64,000 nt of DNA, taken from the NCBI RefSeq assembly GCF_000143415.4, contig NW_003314276.1:1013434-1077433 (forward strand), read 5' to 3'. Positions 10,216 to 20,785 of the stretch are shown here, piece after piece (position 1 is the first letter of the stretch; each line of letters starts with the position of its first letter). The stretch is from Selaginella moellendorffii. Lineage: Eukaryota > Streptophyta > Lycopodiopsida > Selaginellales > Selaginellaceae. The notes beneath the pieces are model-generated. The model was not told the origin of the DNA and did no database searches. It was given only the letters and a program-made list of their open reading frames with translations. The translations under genes and the position numbers were made by a program.

Positions 10216-13148
10216 CTAGACTTCGATGTCATATACGCGGCGAGCCAGGAGCTTGGCCATGGACGATGTTTCACACTCCTTGTTGTGCTCGAGGAACCGT
10301 TCCTTGAACTCCTCGTCGTCAGTGGGCACCGCAGCCAGGCTTGCTGCAATCTCTTCCAGTGACATCCCGCGCTTGTCCAGGAAGCCCCGCCGCAATCTCG
10401 ACATCCTCGCCATGTAGCAGCCGCGGCTCTCGGGCTCAAAATTCATTGGCGTCACGTAACGTACTGTGTACCTCGCCGGATCGGCGAGCTTGCCCAAGTA
10501 TTTGCTCACTTCACCCTGCATCTCGAGGACGTAGAAGGTGGAGGGAGGCTGGCCCTGCAGCTGCCGTTCGGCTCGAGCGGATCCCTCACGAATCGCCTTG
10601 TCTAAAAACCCATGCATGAGCAACAAAGAACATCGATGAGTGCTGAAGGCTCACTCACATGATCCACTATCCGGAAGGGGTTCGACAGGAAGCTCTGAAT
10701 AGCTGAGCCACAGCCGCGCGTCTAACACGGCAATATAGACGTTCTCCAGGTGTGTAAGGTACGGGCACACATTAATAAGAGGAGCAAGCCTTCCGCCGCG
10801 GTCACTCAGATCTAGCAGGAGCTGCTCCAGCTCCCCTGCACTTACAGTCCCTGTTGTTTCATTGCTTTTTGTCAGTATTTTGATCTGGAAACTTACATCG
10901 CTCGAGCGACATCCGTTCTGTGTTGCCGCGGGGGATTTCATCAAGCAAGAAATCCAGCTTTGATGACCACCACCCCTCCGTAGCCTTTGGGTGTTGATCT
11001 TTATACCGTGCATATGGGTTCCTTTCCTCCAGGCCCTACAGCAGCAAATTAAACTCTACAGCGAGAGAAAGACACAGTGTGTACCTTGGGATACTCCTCC
11101 AGGTTGAAACTGGGTACGTATTTCTCCATGTACCACGCCTGGACTGTCTCGAACAGAGCTCCACCCTCCACCTCTCTCGGCTGAACACCTTTTAGGGTTG
11201 GCCATATAGGACGCCTCTTCAAGCGTAGGGCTGCGCCGCCGGGCTTGAGAGAAGCCGTGGATGCGACGCTCGAGTTGCGGAGGGTCTCCTCCTTCAGGTA
11301 CAGTTGCCTCCAGTCTAATGTTTTAACGGTCCCCAGACAGAAAAATATCCATCCGTACATAAAACTGGAATTGTTCCTTGCGTCGAATTCGTTTCTCACT
11401 TGGAATTCTCCTCCGAGGAAATCTGAGAAGCCCACGGGTCTCCAAAGCGCCATTGACGGCCTTCCGGTTGGCCTGAGAAGGAAGAAGCTAGCGTTTGATC
11501 AGTTTTAAAGTTCTCTAGAGATGTTACCAGGATCTTCTCTCGATCTTCGAGAGCGTCATTTCTACTGACTCGATGCGTCCAGTGCCGCCGCAGCACCCGC
11601 AAGAATCAGTGACACTCAGCCGGTCCTGAAAGCTCCATATCAAGTCAACTAGAGATACCCGTGCTCTCGTCATTTCCATGAGTCCGAACTCTGAAATTTC
11701 CAAGATAACAACTTTAGATCGGTCCCGCTCAATGGCCTTGCACTTTCATGACCTGCAGATATACCACAATATCTCAGCTCGCTGACAAAGTTTGGATTCT
11801 AGAAGCTTACTTGGACCCTCCGTGTCAACAACTATAATCCCACCAATGTCCCGTAGCCTCTGTCGCAATCTGCACAGAGAGTTTTTACCTGTCGAGGAGC
11901 AGCGAGATTTACTTCTAAGAACACACAGAAATATAAGTTCCCTGATTACGTCCAAATGTCTTCACCTTTTGGTATGTTTGAGACGAATCCCGACAAGCGT
12001 TTCAACCTGTATATACTCACTCAAAAAACGAAGACAGCATACTATGAAAAACCTTATTGTTGAAGAGATCACCTGAGTGCCTGTCCCATGGCCCTTTGCA
12101 ATAACACAGGGACCGGGTCTTTTCAACCACCACCAGCAGCAACCTCCGCTGTCTCCACACGTCTCCATGAGGCGTGCCAAATCCTTCTTGAGCTCTTCAC
12201 GACTGCGGCCAACAGCCTCAGTCCTCACGGTAAGACCAAATGCAGCTCTCTGGCAAGCTGCTTGAGCCGACTTCTTTCCAGCCTGTTGATCTTGCGAGTA
12301 ACTCCAATGGTCGAAGCTTGAGGAAGCAGTACTTGCACTACATCTCTTAACTTCAATACTTCGAGACACTTACCCAGTATCGTCCCGCCAAAGTCACAGT
12401 TGCAGTCAGCTGTGGTCCTTTCTGCCGAAGAGCCTCCTCCTTAACTCGTTGACTTCCCTCCAGGCACCTATCTTCTGCAGGACAGTAGCCTGCAAGCTGC
12501 TTGACGACACCAAGCCAACTTGGAAGTTTAGTTGACAGGAGCTTCTTGTTCTCGACGACCTCGATTGGTTGCATGGTGCACGGAAGTTGATGAGCTATGT
12601 TGCGAGGTTCCGGAACTTCTGGCTCTCGCTCAGGATAATGTTCTCGAGCAGCCATGTCTCTTTCCGCTTTGGAAAGAATCTAAAATTTCGGGGACTTGGT
12701 CGTGGCGTCAGTCCAGAAACTTGCCTGATCATCTTCCAAAAACCTTTTGATCCGTGAAACTCTTGCAAAGCCGCCAGAAACGGGTCTTCTTCTCCTCTCG
12801 AGGAGAGTTCTAACTTCCGAGGGCGAAGTGTCGTGTGTCGGTACCCGGACAACGTAAGAGTTCGCACCTAGAAACTCTAGAATGAATGAATCAAGCTAGT
12901 GAAAATCTCTAAAAATCACGGACGAACCTGTAAGCCATTTGGAGCTTCAACGATCCATCATCTTTTCCCACGAACCGGCACAGGACCTGTGAGAGTTCTC
13001 CAAACTCTCTGTAAGCCTGCGCCAGTCCATGGAAAAACGATCCTAGATGGATTAGAATGACGAGGAAACTCAGAGCAAAGTTGTTCTCTATCGGGACAAC
13101 GGCCGGTGTTGTGTTAGTGGAGATCACTATATCTTCAACTATTCTCAT
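10216..13148 (-). CDS. Unidentified multi-exon gene, copy A
   Basis: I do not recognise this protein. The C-terminal exons are well supported. An exon with MALWRPVGFSDFLGGEF (about 11453) ends at EEYPK with a GT donor. It joins GLEERNPYARYKDQHPKATE (about 11039), then the exon holding ELEQLLLDLSDRGGRLAPLI, then the last exon ending in LLARRVYDIEV with stop at 10216-10218. These joins keep frame across introns of 50-60 nt. Upstream exons are less certain. Candidates are LTLSGYRHTTLRP (near 12867), the frame ending GPQLTATVTLAGRYW (near 12375) and an N-terminal piece with GELSQVLCRFVGKDDGSLKL (near 12950). No membrane segment, signal peptide or familiar motif was seen. The start at 13148 is only the first Met of the most upstream plausible exon. 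Copy B (16355-18990) is close to identical but lacks about 265 bp. Confidence 0.55.
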
Positions 13149-13248
13149 TTATCTGTTTTTTCCATGCTTCTGTGACTATGAGCAATCCTTTTTTTTTTCT
13201 TTTTGTTTTCGTTATGTTGATTGATCAATCTTTTATTTTCTTTTGCAG

Positions 13249-13420
13249 GTGCTAGTGGCAGACGTGAACATTGGATACGAGGACATTGTCAATAGTTGTT
13301 AAAGTTTGCTCGCCCGCTGAAAACTTATGTGGGCTTTGGCACACCAAGTACTGGCATTCAATGACACGAATAGCATTTAGAAAATATGGTGGAAAGCTGA
13401 AAAGAGGAATTTGTAAAATT
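13249..13420 (+). pseudogene. DEG/HtrA protease C-terminal (PDZ) relic, copy A
   Basis: After a pyrimidine tract and AG acceptor, the frame VLVADVNIGYEDIVNS opens. After about 70 nt, VLAFNDTN follows. These match the last PDZ-like region of plant DEG9/DEG10-type serine proteases (pattern DxNxGYEDI ... VxxxNGTxVxNLKHLxxxVE). In this copy the splice donor after VNS is changed (TTGTTAAAG where copy B has CGGGTAAAAG), and a deletion plus in-frame stop follow AFNDTN. No protease domain precedes it. It lies between the 5' end of the unidentified minus-strand gene and the lectin-domain gene, and is not expected to make a functional product. Confidence 0.6.
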
Positions 13421-13672
13421 TGATCTCAACCATCAACAGGTTCCATATGGATTCCCGGTTCTCGGGATTTATATTTTATACGTTAAATAATACGTTATTT
13501 AGTACGTTAAGTAATACAACAAAATAAAATATTAGATTAGTAAGGATTTAAAAATTGCAAGCAACACAACTAATGAGATACACTCGTCCAGACACTAAGA
13601 ATTCTTTTGGATTTTGCTGATGGAAACTCGTTTTAATTTGTGAGTTAGGTAAATGAATCTCCTCAAAGGTAA
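13421..13672. promoter_or_regulatory. Upstream region of the lectin-domain gene, copy A
   Basis: About 250 bp, AT-rich, with repeated TACGTTA/TACGTTAAGTAATACG-like strings (near 13479-13516) and no gene. The same arrangement stands before copy B (near 19330-19375). A promoter role is inferred from position. Confidence 0.35.
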
Positions 13673-14611
13673 ATGAAGCAACAGGGAATTATAATTCTAT
13701 TTTTTTGGGGTATATGTTTTCTTTCCCCATCTCACTCCACCATATATCAGTATTTCCACTTTCGTGAGGGTTTGGGTGTGCTTGATTTGGATCAAGCAAG
13801 AGAAATTGGATATCACCTTTCATTGATTATGATAACTGGAATACCTCCATATACATCTACAAGCACAACACAGGAAGGGTCTACCTTTTCTGCAGAAATC
13901 CGAGTTAATAGGCAATTGTTAAATCTTGCATTCTACTTTTTTAGTGCACGCGACCTCACTCTACAATGCTATATAGCATTGGCACCTCCAACTACAAGGG
14001 TTTCTAACAATTTAATCCACTTAACACTTGGAGATACCATGGACCGAATTGCTGATGAAATTCTTAATTTTCGTCCTGCCCTTGGCTTTGTGGTAATTGT
14101 TACTGATATTGGGGTGTTTGGAGTCTCTTACCTGATCCGCAATTATGTAAGACCAAACATTGGCACTAATGAAATTCCAAGCAGGATCAATCTTCAATCT
14201 TGCAACCCTTTCTCGGCCATGCTTATTAGTGGTACGAGGATTAACCCCTTTTCAAGACTTGGTCCTGGGGATCAAATTCATTTAGGAGGGCATACACAAA
14301 TTGGAGTAATTGTATTGTTCATGGATTATACTTGCAACTTGATCATCTACATATATACTACTAGCAAGTCACTTTGGACCTCTGAAACTCATGGATTTGG
14401 GTTCGATTGCTATGTGCTCATGCAAGAAGATGGAAACCTGGTAATCTATGGATCACATGGAACATCATTTTGGTCAAGCTTTTCTTTTTGTGTGCCTTCT
14501 CCTGCATGCATTGCTCCATCATTTGTTGCTCTTGGACCCAAATGCAGGGTTGGTGTGTATAGATATGGTGCTCCGGCAGTTGAAGTCTGGTCACCAGGTG
14601 ATTTTTGCTAA
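13673..14611 (+). CDS. Secreted protein with C-terminal bulb-type (mannose-binding) lectin domain, copy A
   Basis: Intronless, 312 aa. The first 22 residues (MKQQGIIILFFWGICFLSPS) form a clear signal peptide. Residues about 200-285 form a B-lectin (GNA-like) domain, shown by GDQIHLGG, a first sugar-site-like strand FMDYTCNLIIYI and the stronger motif QEDGNLVIYG followed by SFWSS. The family usually carries three QxDxNxVxY sites; here one is good and one degenerate, so mannose binding may be weak. The preceding 170 residues (for example TLGDTMDRIADEILNFRPAL and VVIVTDIGVFGVSYLIRNY) match no domain I know. The product should be exported to the apoplast. A second intact copy lies at 19531-20463. 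Role unknown; recognition of glycans or defence is possible but not shown. Confidence 0.8.
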   Translation: MKQQGIIILFFWGICFLSPSHSTIYQYFHFREGLGVLDLDQAREIGYHLSLIMITGIPPYTSTSTTQEGSTFSAEIRVNRQLLNLAFYFFSARDLTLQCYIALAPPTTRVSNNLIHLTLGDTMDRIADEILNFRPALGFVVIVTDIGVFGVSYLIRNYVRPNIGTNEIPSRINLQSCNPFSAMLISGTRINPFSRLGPGDQIHLGGHTQIGVIVLFMDYTCNLIIYIYTTSKSLWTSETHGFGFDCYVLMQEDGNLVIYGSHGTSFWSSFSFCVPSPACIAPSFVALGPKCRVGVYRYGAPAVEVWSPGDFC

Positions 14612-14933
14612 ATTCACATAAAAAGTGCTTTGAATAAATTTTAAAGAATAAAATGTGAACTAAACCATTGGAAGTGCTTGATGTCTTGCAATTTTGCTAG
14701 TTTGGTAGAATTTTCCTCTTCCATGCATGCGTTGTGGATCGCCATTCTCGCGAGCGTCACCACTGGGCTTCGACGCATTCCTTGGCCGATGAATACTGTT
14801 TGAAGGGACACTACTTCTTTCACAGGGAGGAAGACTCGGCTTGCAAGGGAAAGAGGCTTCTGGATCCTTTTCGGTGCAGCAATCTGTGGATTTCATCTCT
14901 TTCGAGGCAGGGAGAAGAAGGGTCGAGCGCGCC

Positions 14934-15826
14934 ATGCTTGCATCCAGCGCGGGTTTGGCCTATTTCCTTAGAAACTTATTTCGATTCGAGGTAAGCTTCT
15001 CTCTTCTCAATTCTTACTCCACAGTCTTACTTTGGATGCTTCTTTCTGCTTCCTATTGTCATCTTCGGGGCGTGGCCACTGGTCGCAAAACAATGAATGT
15101 TTTCATCTTTGCTGTATTCGAAAAACATTTGTTCTCTAGGCGATCACAGCCTTGCTTCTTCACGTCATTGCTGGACTCTTTCTTACGTCGTACACAGATT
15201 TGGATATCTCACAGAACTTTTGGAATTCTTCGTCTAGTTGATGCACGGATTTCTCGGCGTTGCCATGGGTGCTTTGTGGAGTCGCTCGCTCGCTTGCTAG
15301 ATTTCCATTTTCTAACACGTTGCTGCTCAGATGGAGAATCAACTGGGGCGTCTCGATCCTTGCTTGTACACTGGTATGCACGAAACTCTTTGCTTTTGGC
15401 TCGATGTTCTCACTGTCTGGAGTTGCAGGTCCGTGCTGTTGGAGCGATTGGCTTTGTCTTTCTGTGCTCTTGGCTGGTCAAGGAAAACACCCTCAACTTG
15501 GTACAAAGAAATTCATTTGGCTGACCTTGACCAAATGTTCCTCTTCTCTTGCAGATCACCATAAACACCCATGCTTCGCTCTCGTACATGGTGGCCGCAA
15601 TGGGGATCAATATCTCGCTTACCTCGCTTACAATGCCGACCATCTATGCTGTGTTCACGTCCTTGGTAAAGTTTCTCCCAGTTTTAGATCGAAAGCTGAC
15701 CTCTAGCTTATCGTGAACTGCGCATCGCTTTGTTTTCCTCCTCCATGTTTTGTACGCGATTATTCTTCAGGGCCTGGGAATCAAGTCGTCACTGGCGGTT
15801 CCTGGCTGGATGTCGAGATCCATGTA
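14934..15826 (+). pseudogene. Multi-exon membrane-protein gene, decayed copy A
   Basis: Exons can be followed from MLASSAGLAYFLRNLFRFE (14934, then GTAAGC) to AITALLLHVIAG, VRAVGAIGFVFLCSWLVKEN, then INTHASLSYMVAAMGINI with SLTMPTIYAVFTSL, and finally GLGIKSSLAVPGWMSRSM with stop at 15824-15826. At least four hydrophobic segments suggest an integral membrane protein, but I cannot name the family. Damage in this copy: sequence around 15174-15196 that in copy B carries the donor of the second intron is deleted, and two one-base losses (near 15267 and 15281) break the frame after HGFLGVAMG. The 3' exons remain intact, unlike copy B. An upstream frame from 14723 ends at a TGA (14801) that is CGA in copy B. 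Confidence 0.5.
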
Positions 15827-16008
15827 AAATCAAAGGATGCTTACCCGGAATTCATCCTTTTGTACAGACACCATTTCTGGCGTTGATATAAAAATCGGGG
15901 ATGGTGAAAATTCCAGCTTTAAGTTAGAGCACGTTCTCTCTGTTTATCAAGAAAGATGCCCAAGCCTCGCTCGAAGGAGTTACAGGCTGAACCCAGTGAC
16001 CAGGAGTT

Positions 16009-16057
16009 CGGCTGGGGCGGACAATGGCGCTACCAGTGCCCTGTCCGCAGCCTCCAT
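16009..16057 (-). pseudogene. Truncated 5' end of the TOC receptor gene carried into unit B
   Basis: The ATG at 16055-16057 and the next 15 codons repeat the N-terminus of the import receptor (MEAADRALVAPLSAPA). The frame then crosses the duplication junction and stops after nine foreign codons (about 15982). Upstream flank including the AACCCTAAA motif (about 16084) is also copied, so a duplicated promoter may sit here without a gene body. No GTPase domain is present. Confidence 0.85.
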
Positions 16058-16354
16058 TGGATCCGGTGGGAGAGACCCGCTAGAACCCTAAAACATTGGT
16101 TCCTCGCATTGCCTCGCGGTGCTTTCCTCGCCACGTCTTGGATAAGGTAGATATTTTTATGAAGAATGTTAAATGGATCTACTTTTATAATTATTCTAGC
16201 ATATTCTGTAAGAGTTGAGTAGTTTTCCTTCTGAAGTATGTTTAAGTTCGTAAGATATGAAGTTTATGTTCGTTAACAAATAGGGTTTATATTATGGAAT
16301 CTCGTGGATAAAAGCTGTTTTGATTCCAACAACTGAAAGAAACACACAACATCG

Positions 16355-18990
16355 CTAGACCTCGATGTCGTATACGTGGCGAGCCAGGAGCTTGGCCATG
16401 GAAGATGTTTCACACTCCTTGTTGTGCTCGAGGAACCGTTCCTTGAACTCCTCGTCGTCAGTGGGCACTGCAGCCAGCCCTGCTGCAATCTCTTCCAGTG
16501 ACATCCCGCGCTTGTCCAGGAAGCCCCGCCGCAATCTCGACATCCTCGCCATGTAGCAGCCGCGGCTCTCTGGCTCAAAATTCATTGGCGTCACGTAACG
16601 TACTGTGTACCTCGCCGGATCGGCGAGCTTGCCCAAGTATTTGCTCACTTCACCCTGCATCTCGAGGACGTAGAAGGTGGAGGGAGGCTGGCCCTGCAGC
16701 TGCCGCTCGGCTCGAGCGGACCCCTCACGAATCGCCTTGTCTATAAACCCATGCATGAGCAACAAAGAACATCGAGCGTGCTGAAGGCTCACTCACATGA
16801 TCCGCTATCCGGAAGGGGTTCGACAGGAAGCTCTGAATAGCTGAGCCACAGGCGCGCGTCTAACACGGCAATATAGACGTTCTCCAAGTGTGTAAGGTAA
16901 GGGCACACAGTAATAAGAGGAGCAAGCCTTCCGCCGCGGTCACTCAGATCTAGCAGGAGCTGCTCCAGCTCCCCTGTTACAGTCCCTGTTGTTTCATTGC
17001 TTTTTGTCTGTATTTTGATCTGGAAACTTACATCGCTCGAGCGACATCCGCGATGTGTTGCCGCGGGGGATTTCATCAAGCAAGAAATCCAGCTTTGATC
17101 ACCACCACCTCTCCGTAGCCTTTGGGTGTTGATCTTTGTACCGTGCATATGGGTTCCTTTCCTCCAGGCCCTACAGCGGCAAATTAAACTCTACAGCGAG
17201 AGAAAGACACAGTGTAGGAGTACCTTGGGGTACTCCTCCAGGTTGAAACTGGGTACGTATTTCTCCATGTACCACGCCTGGACTGTCTCGAACAGAGCTC
17301 CACCCTCCACCTCTCTCGGCTGAACACCTTTTAGGGTTGGCCATATAGGACGCCTCTTCAAGCGTAGGGCTGCGCCGCCGGGCTTGAGAGAAGCCGTGGA
17401 TGCGACGCTCGAGTTGCGGAGGGTCTCCTCCTTCAGGTACAGTTGCCTCCAGTCTAATGTTTTAACGGTCCCCAGACAGAAAAATATCCATCCGTACATA
17501 AAACTGGAATTGTTCCTTGCGTCGAATTCGTTTCTCACTTGGAATTCTCCTCCGAGGAAATCTGAGAAGCCCACGGGTCTCCAAAGCGCCATTGACGGCC
17601 TTCCGGTTGGCCTGAGAAGGAAGAAGCTAGCGTTTGATCAGTTTTAAAGTTCTCTAGAGATGTTACCAGGATCTTCTCTCGATCTTCGAGAGCGTCATTT
17701 CTACTGACTCGATGCGTCCAGTGCCGCCGCAGCACCCGCAAGAATCAGTGACACTCAGCCGGTCCTGAAAGCTCCATATCAAGTCAACTAGAGATACCCG
17801 TGCTCTCGTCATTTCCATGAGTCCGAACTCTGAAATTTCCAAGATAACAACTTTAGATCGGTCCCGCTCAATGGCCTTGCACTTTCATGACCTGCAGATA
17901 TACCACAATATCTCAGCTCGCTGACAAAGTTTGGATTCTAGAAGCTTACTTGGATCCTCCGTGTCAAACAACTATAATCCCACCAATGCCCCGTAGCCTC
18001 TGTCGCAATCTGCACAGAGAGTTTTTACCTGTCGAGGAGCAGCGAGATTTACTTCTAAGAACACACAGAAATATAAGTTCCTTGATTACGTCCAAAAGTC
18101 TTCACCTTTTGGTATGTTTGAGACGAATCCACGACAAACGTTTCAACCTGTATATACTCGTTCAAAGAACGAAGACAGCATACTATGAAAAACCTTATTG
18201 TTGAAGAGATCACCTGAGTGCCTGTCCCATGGCCCTTTGCAATAACACAGGGACCGGGTCTTTTCAACCACCACCCCCAGCAACCTCCGCTGTCTCCACA
18301 CGTCTCCATGAGGCGTGCCAATTCCTTCTTGAGCTCTTCACGACTGCGGCCAACAGCCTCAGTCCTCACGGTAAGACCAAATGCAGCTCTTTGGCAAGCT
18401 GCTTGAGCCGACTTCTTTCCAGCCTGTTGATCTTGCGAGTAACTCCAATGGTCGAAGCTTGAGGAAGCAATACCTGCACTACATTTCTTAACTTCAATAC
18501 TTCGAGACACTTACCCAGTATCGTCCCGCCAAAGTCACAGTTGCTTGGAAAGAATCTAAAATTTCGGGCACTTGGTCATGGCGTCAGTCCAGAAACTTGC
18601 CTGATCATCTTCCAAAAACCTTTTGATCCGTGAAACTCTTGCAAAGCCGCCAGAAACGCGTCTTCTTCTCCTCTCGAGGAGAGTTCTAACTTCCGAGGGT
18701 GAAGTGTCGTGTGTCGGCACCCGGACAACGTAAGAGTTCGCACATAGAAACTCTAGAACGAATGAATCAAGCTAGTGAAAATCCCTAAAAATCATGGACG
18801 AACCTGTAAGCCATTTGGAGCTTCAACGATCCATTATCTGTTCCCACGAACCGGCACAGGACCTGTGAGAGTTCTCCAAACTCGCTGTAAACCTGCGCCA
18901 GTCCATGGAAAAACGATCCTAGATGGATTAGAATGACGAGGAAACTCAGAGCAAAGTTGTTCTCTATCGGGACAACAGTGGAGATCACTA
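16355..18990 (-). CDS. Unidentified multi-exon gene, copy B (internally deleted)
   Basis: Near-identical partner of the gene at 10216-13148. The last exon ends LLARHVYDIEV with stop at 16355-16357. The exons GLEERNPYARYKDQHPKATE and MALWRPVGFSDFLGGEF are preserved with their splice sites. About 265 bp present in copy A (12404-12668) is missing at 18544; this removes coding sequence around LPSWLGVVKQLAGYCPAEDR. An 18-bp deletion lies near 18975 at the putative N-terminus. The product, if any, would be shortened, and the frame across the deletion is uncertain. The function is unknown, as for copy A. Confidence 0.45.
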
Positions 18991-19112
18991 TATCTTCAAC
19001 TAACTATTCTCATTTATCTGTTTTTTCCTGTGACTATGAGCAATCCTTTTTTTTTTTCTTTTTTTTCTGTTTTCCTTATGTTGCTTGATCAATCTTTTAT
19101 TTGCTTTTGCAG

Positions 19113-19325
19113 GTGGTAGACGTGAACATTGGATTCGAGGACATTTTCAACACGGGTAAAAGTTTGCTCTCCCGCTGAAAACTTATGCGGGCTTTGGCAC
19201 ACCAAGTACTGGCATTCAATGGCACAAATGTCGAGAACTTGAAGCATTTGGCAAATATGGTGGAGAGCTGCAAAGAGGAGTTTGTAAAATTTGATGTCAA
19301 CCACCATATGGATTCCCGGTTCTGA
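19113..19325 (+). pseudogene. DEG/HtrA protease C-terminal (PDZ) relic, copy B
   Basis: Better preserved than copy A. Exon 19113-19155 reads VVDVNIGFEDIFNT and ends in a good donor (ACGG/GTAAAAG). The intron ends at CCAAG (19206), and the next exon reads VLAFNGTNVENLKHLANMVE then SCKEEFVKFDVNHH before TGA at 19323-19325. This is the C-terminal PDZ-type segment of plant DEG9/10-like proteases. The catalytic trypsin-like domain (His-Asp-Ser) is absent from the window, so this is a fragment that arrived or was left here before the tandem duplication. Confidence 0.65.
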
Positions 19326-19530
19326 TTTATATTTTATACGTTAAGTAATACGTTATTTAGCACGTTAAGTAATACAACAAAATAAAATATTAAATTAGTA
19401 AGGATTTAAAAATTGCAAGCAACACAACTAATGAGATACACTTGTCCAGACACTAAGAATTCTTTTGGATTTTGCTGATGGAAACTCGTTTTAATTTGTG
19501 AGTTAGGTAAATGAATCTCCTTAAAGGTAA

Positions 19531-20463
19531 ATGAAGCAACAAGGAATTATAATTATATTTTTTTGGGGTATATGTTTTCTTTCCCCATGTCACTCCATCA
19601 TATATCAGTATTTCCACTTTCGTGTGGGTTTGGCTGTGCTTGGGGTGAATCAAGCACGACAAATTGGACACCGCCTATCAGAAATTATGATAATTTCAAT
19701 GCCTCCATATAGGAGCACAACAATGGAAGGATCTACCTTTTCTGCAGAAGACCTTGTTGATGGGGTACTGTTTGATCTTGCATTCTACTTTTTTAGTGCA
19801 CGTGACATCACTCTACAATGCTATATAGCATTGGCACCTCCAACTACAGAGGTTTCTAACCACATAATCCACTTAACACTTGGAGATACCATGGACCGAA
19901 TTGCTGATGAAATTCTTTTGTTTCGTCCTGCCCTTGGCTTTGTGGTAATTGTTACTGATATTGGGGTGTTTGGAGTCTCCTACATGATCCACAATTATGG
20001 AAGACCAAAGGCTGGCACTAATGAAATTCCAAGCAAGATTAATCTTGAATCTTGCAACCCTTTCTCAGCCATGCTTATTAGTGGTACGAGGATTAACCCC
20101 TTTTCAAGGCTTGGTCCTGGGGATCAAATTCATTTAGGAGGGGATTCACAAATTGGAGTAATTGTATTGTTCATGGATTACAGTTGCAACTTCATCATCT
20201 ACATATATACTACTAGCAAGTCACTTTGGACCTCTGAAACTCATGGATTGGGGTTCGATTGCTGGGTGCTCATGCAAGAAGATGGAAACCTGGTAGTTTA
20301 TGGATCACTTGGAACATCATTTTGGTCAAGCTTTTCTTTTTGTGTGCCTTCTCCTGCATGCATTGCTCCATCATTTGTTGCTCTTGGACCCAAATGCAGG
20401 GTTGGTGTGTATAGATATGGTGCTCCGGCAGTTGAAGTCTGGTCACCAGGTGATTTTTGCTAA
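19531..20463 (+). CDS. Secreted protein with C-terminal bulb-type lectin domain, copy B
   Basis: Intronless, 310 aa, collinear with the gene at 13673. The same signal peptide type (MKQQGIIIIFFWGICFLSPC), unknown central domain and B-lectin domain are present (GDQIHLGGD, FMDYSCNFIIYI, QEDGNLVVYGS, SFWSS). Both copies end in RYGAPAVEVWSPGDFC. Amino-acid changes are crowded into residues 30-75 (for example VLGVNQARQIGHRLSEIMII against VLDLDQAREIGYHLSLIMIT) and thin out toward the C-terminus, which is nearly unchanged. Both frames are open, so both genes may be active. The start is set by the only Met before the signal peptide. Confidence 0.8.
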   Translation: MKQQGIIIIFFWGICFLSPCHSIIYQYFHFRVGLAVLGVNQARQIGHRLSEIMIISMPPYRSTTMEGSTFSAEDLVDGVLFDLAFYFFSARDITLQCYIALAPPTTEVSNHIIHLTLGDTMDRIADEILLFRPALGFVVIVTDIGVFGVSYMIHNYGRPKAGTNEIPSKINLESCNPFSAMLISGTRINPFSRLGPGDQIHLGGDSQIGVIVLFMDYSCNFIIYIYTTSKSLWTSETHGLGFDCWVLMQEDGNLVVYGSLGTSFWSSFSFCVPSPACIAPSFVALGPKCRVGVYRYGAPAVEVWSPGDFC

Positions 20464-20785
20464 ATTCACATGAAAAGTGCTTTGAATAAATTCTAAAGAA
20501 TAAAATGTGAACTGAACCATTGGAAGTGCTTGATGTCTTGCAATTTTGCTAGTTTGGTAGAATTTTCCTCTTCCATGCGTGCGTTGTGGATCGTCATTCT
20601 CGCGAGCGTCACCACTGGGCTTCGACGCATTCCTTGGCCGATGAATACTGTGCGAAGGGACACTACTTCTTTCACAGGGAGGAAGACTCGGCTTGCAAGG
20701 GAAAGAGGCTACTGGAGCCTTTTCGGTGCAGCAATCTGTGGATTTCATCTCTTTCGAGGCAGGGAGAAGAAGGGTCGAGCGCGCC

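Larger units (their letters stand above)
9681..16008. repeat. Tandem segmental duplication, unit A (6.33 kb)
   Basis: Sequence from 9681 recurs, collinear and highly similar, from 16009 to 21874. Unit A starts inside TOC codon 17 and ends inside sequence downstream of the membrane-protein gene. The hexamer CGGCTG is found at the left edge (9681-9686), at the A/B junction (16009-16014) and at the right edge (21869-21874). That is what a single microhomology-mediated tandem duplication leaves. Unit A keeps about 270 bp (near 12404-12668) and about 170 bp (near 9920-10185) that unit B lacks. Confidence 0.95.

Noticed and set aside
10216-13148. Idea that the unidentified duplicated gene encodes a GMI1/SMC-hinge or MORC-like ATPase
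   Set aside because: No GHKL ATPase motifs or hinge glycines could be found in any continuous frame; left unassigned.
13673-14611. Idea that the unknown N-terminal domain of the lectin protein is a ribosome-inactivating A chain
   Set aside because: No characteristic active-site signature or spacing was seen, and the lectin part is of bulb type rather than ricin-B type.
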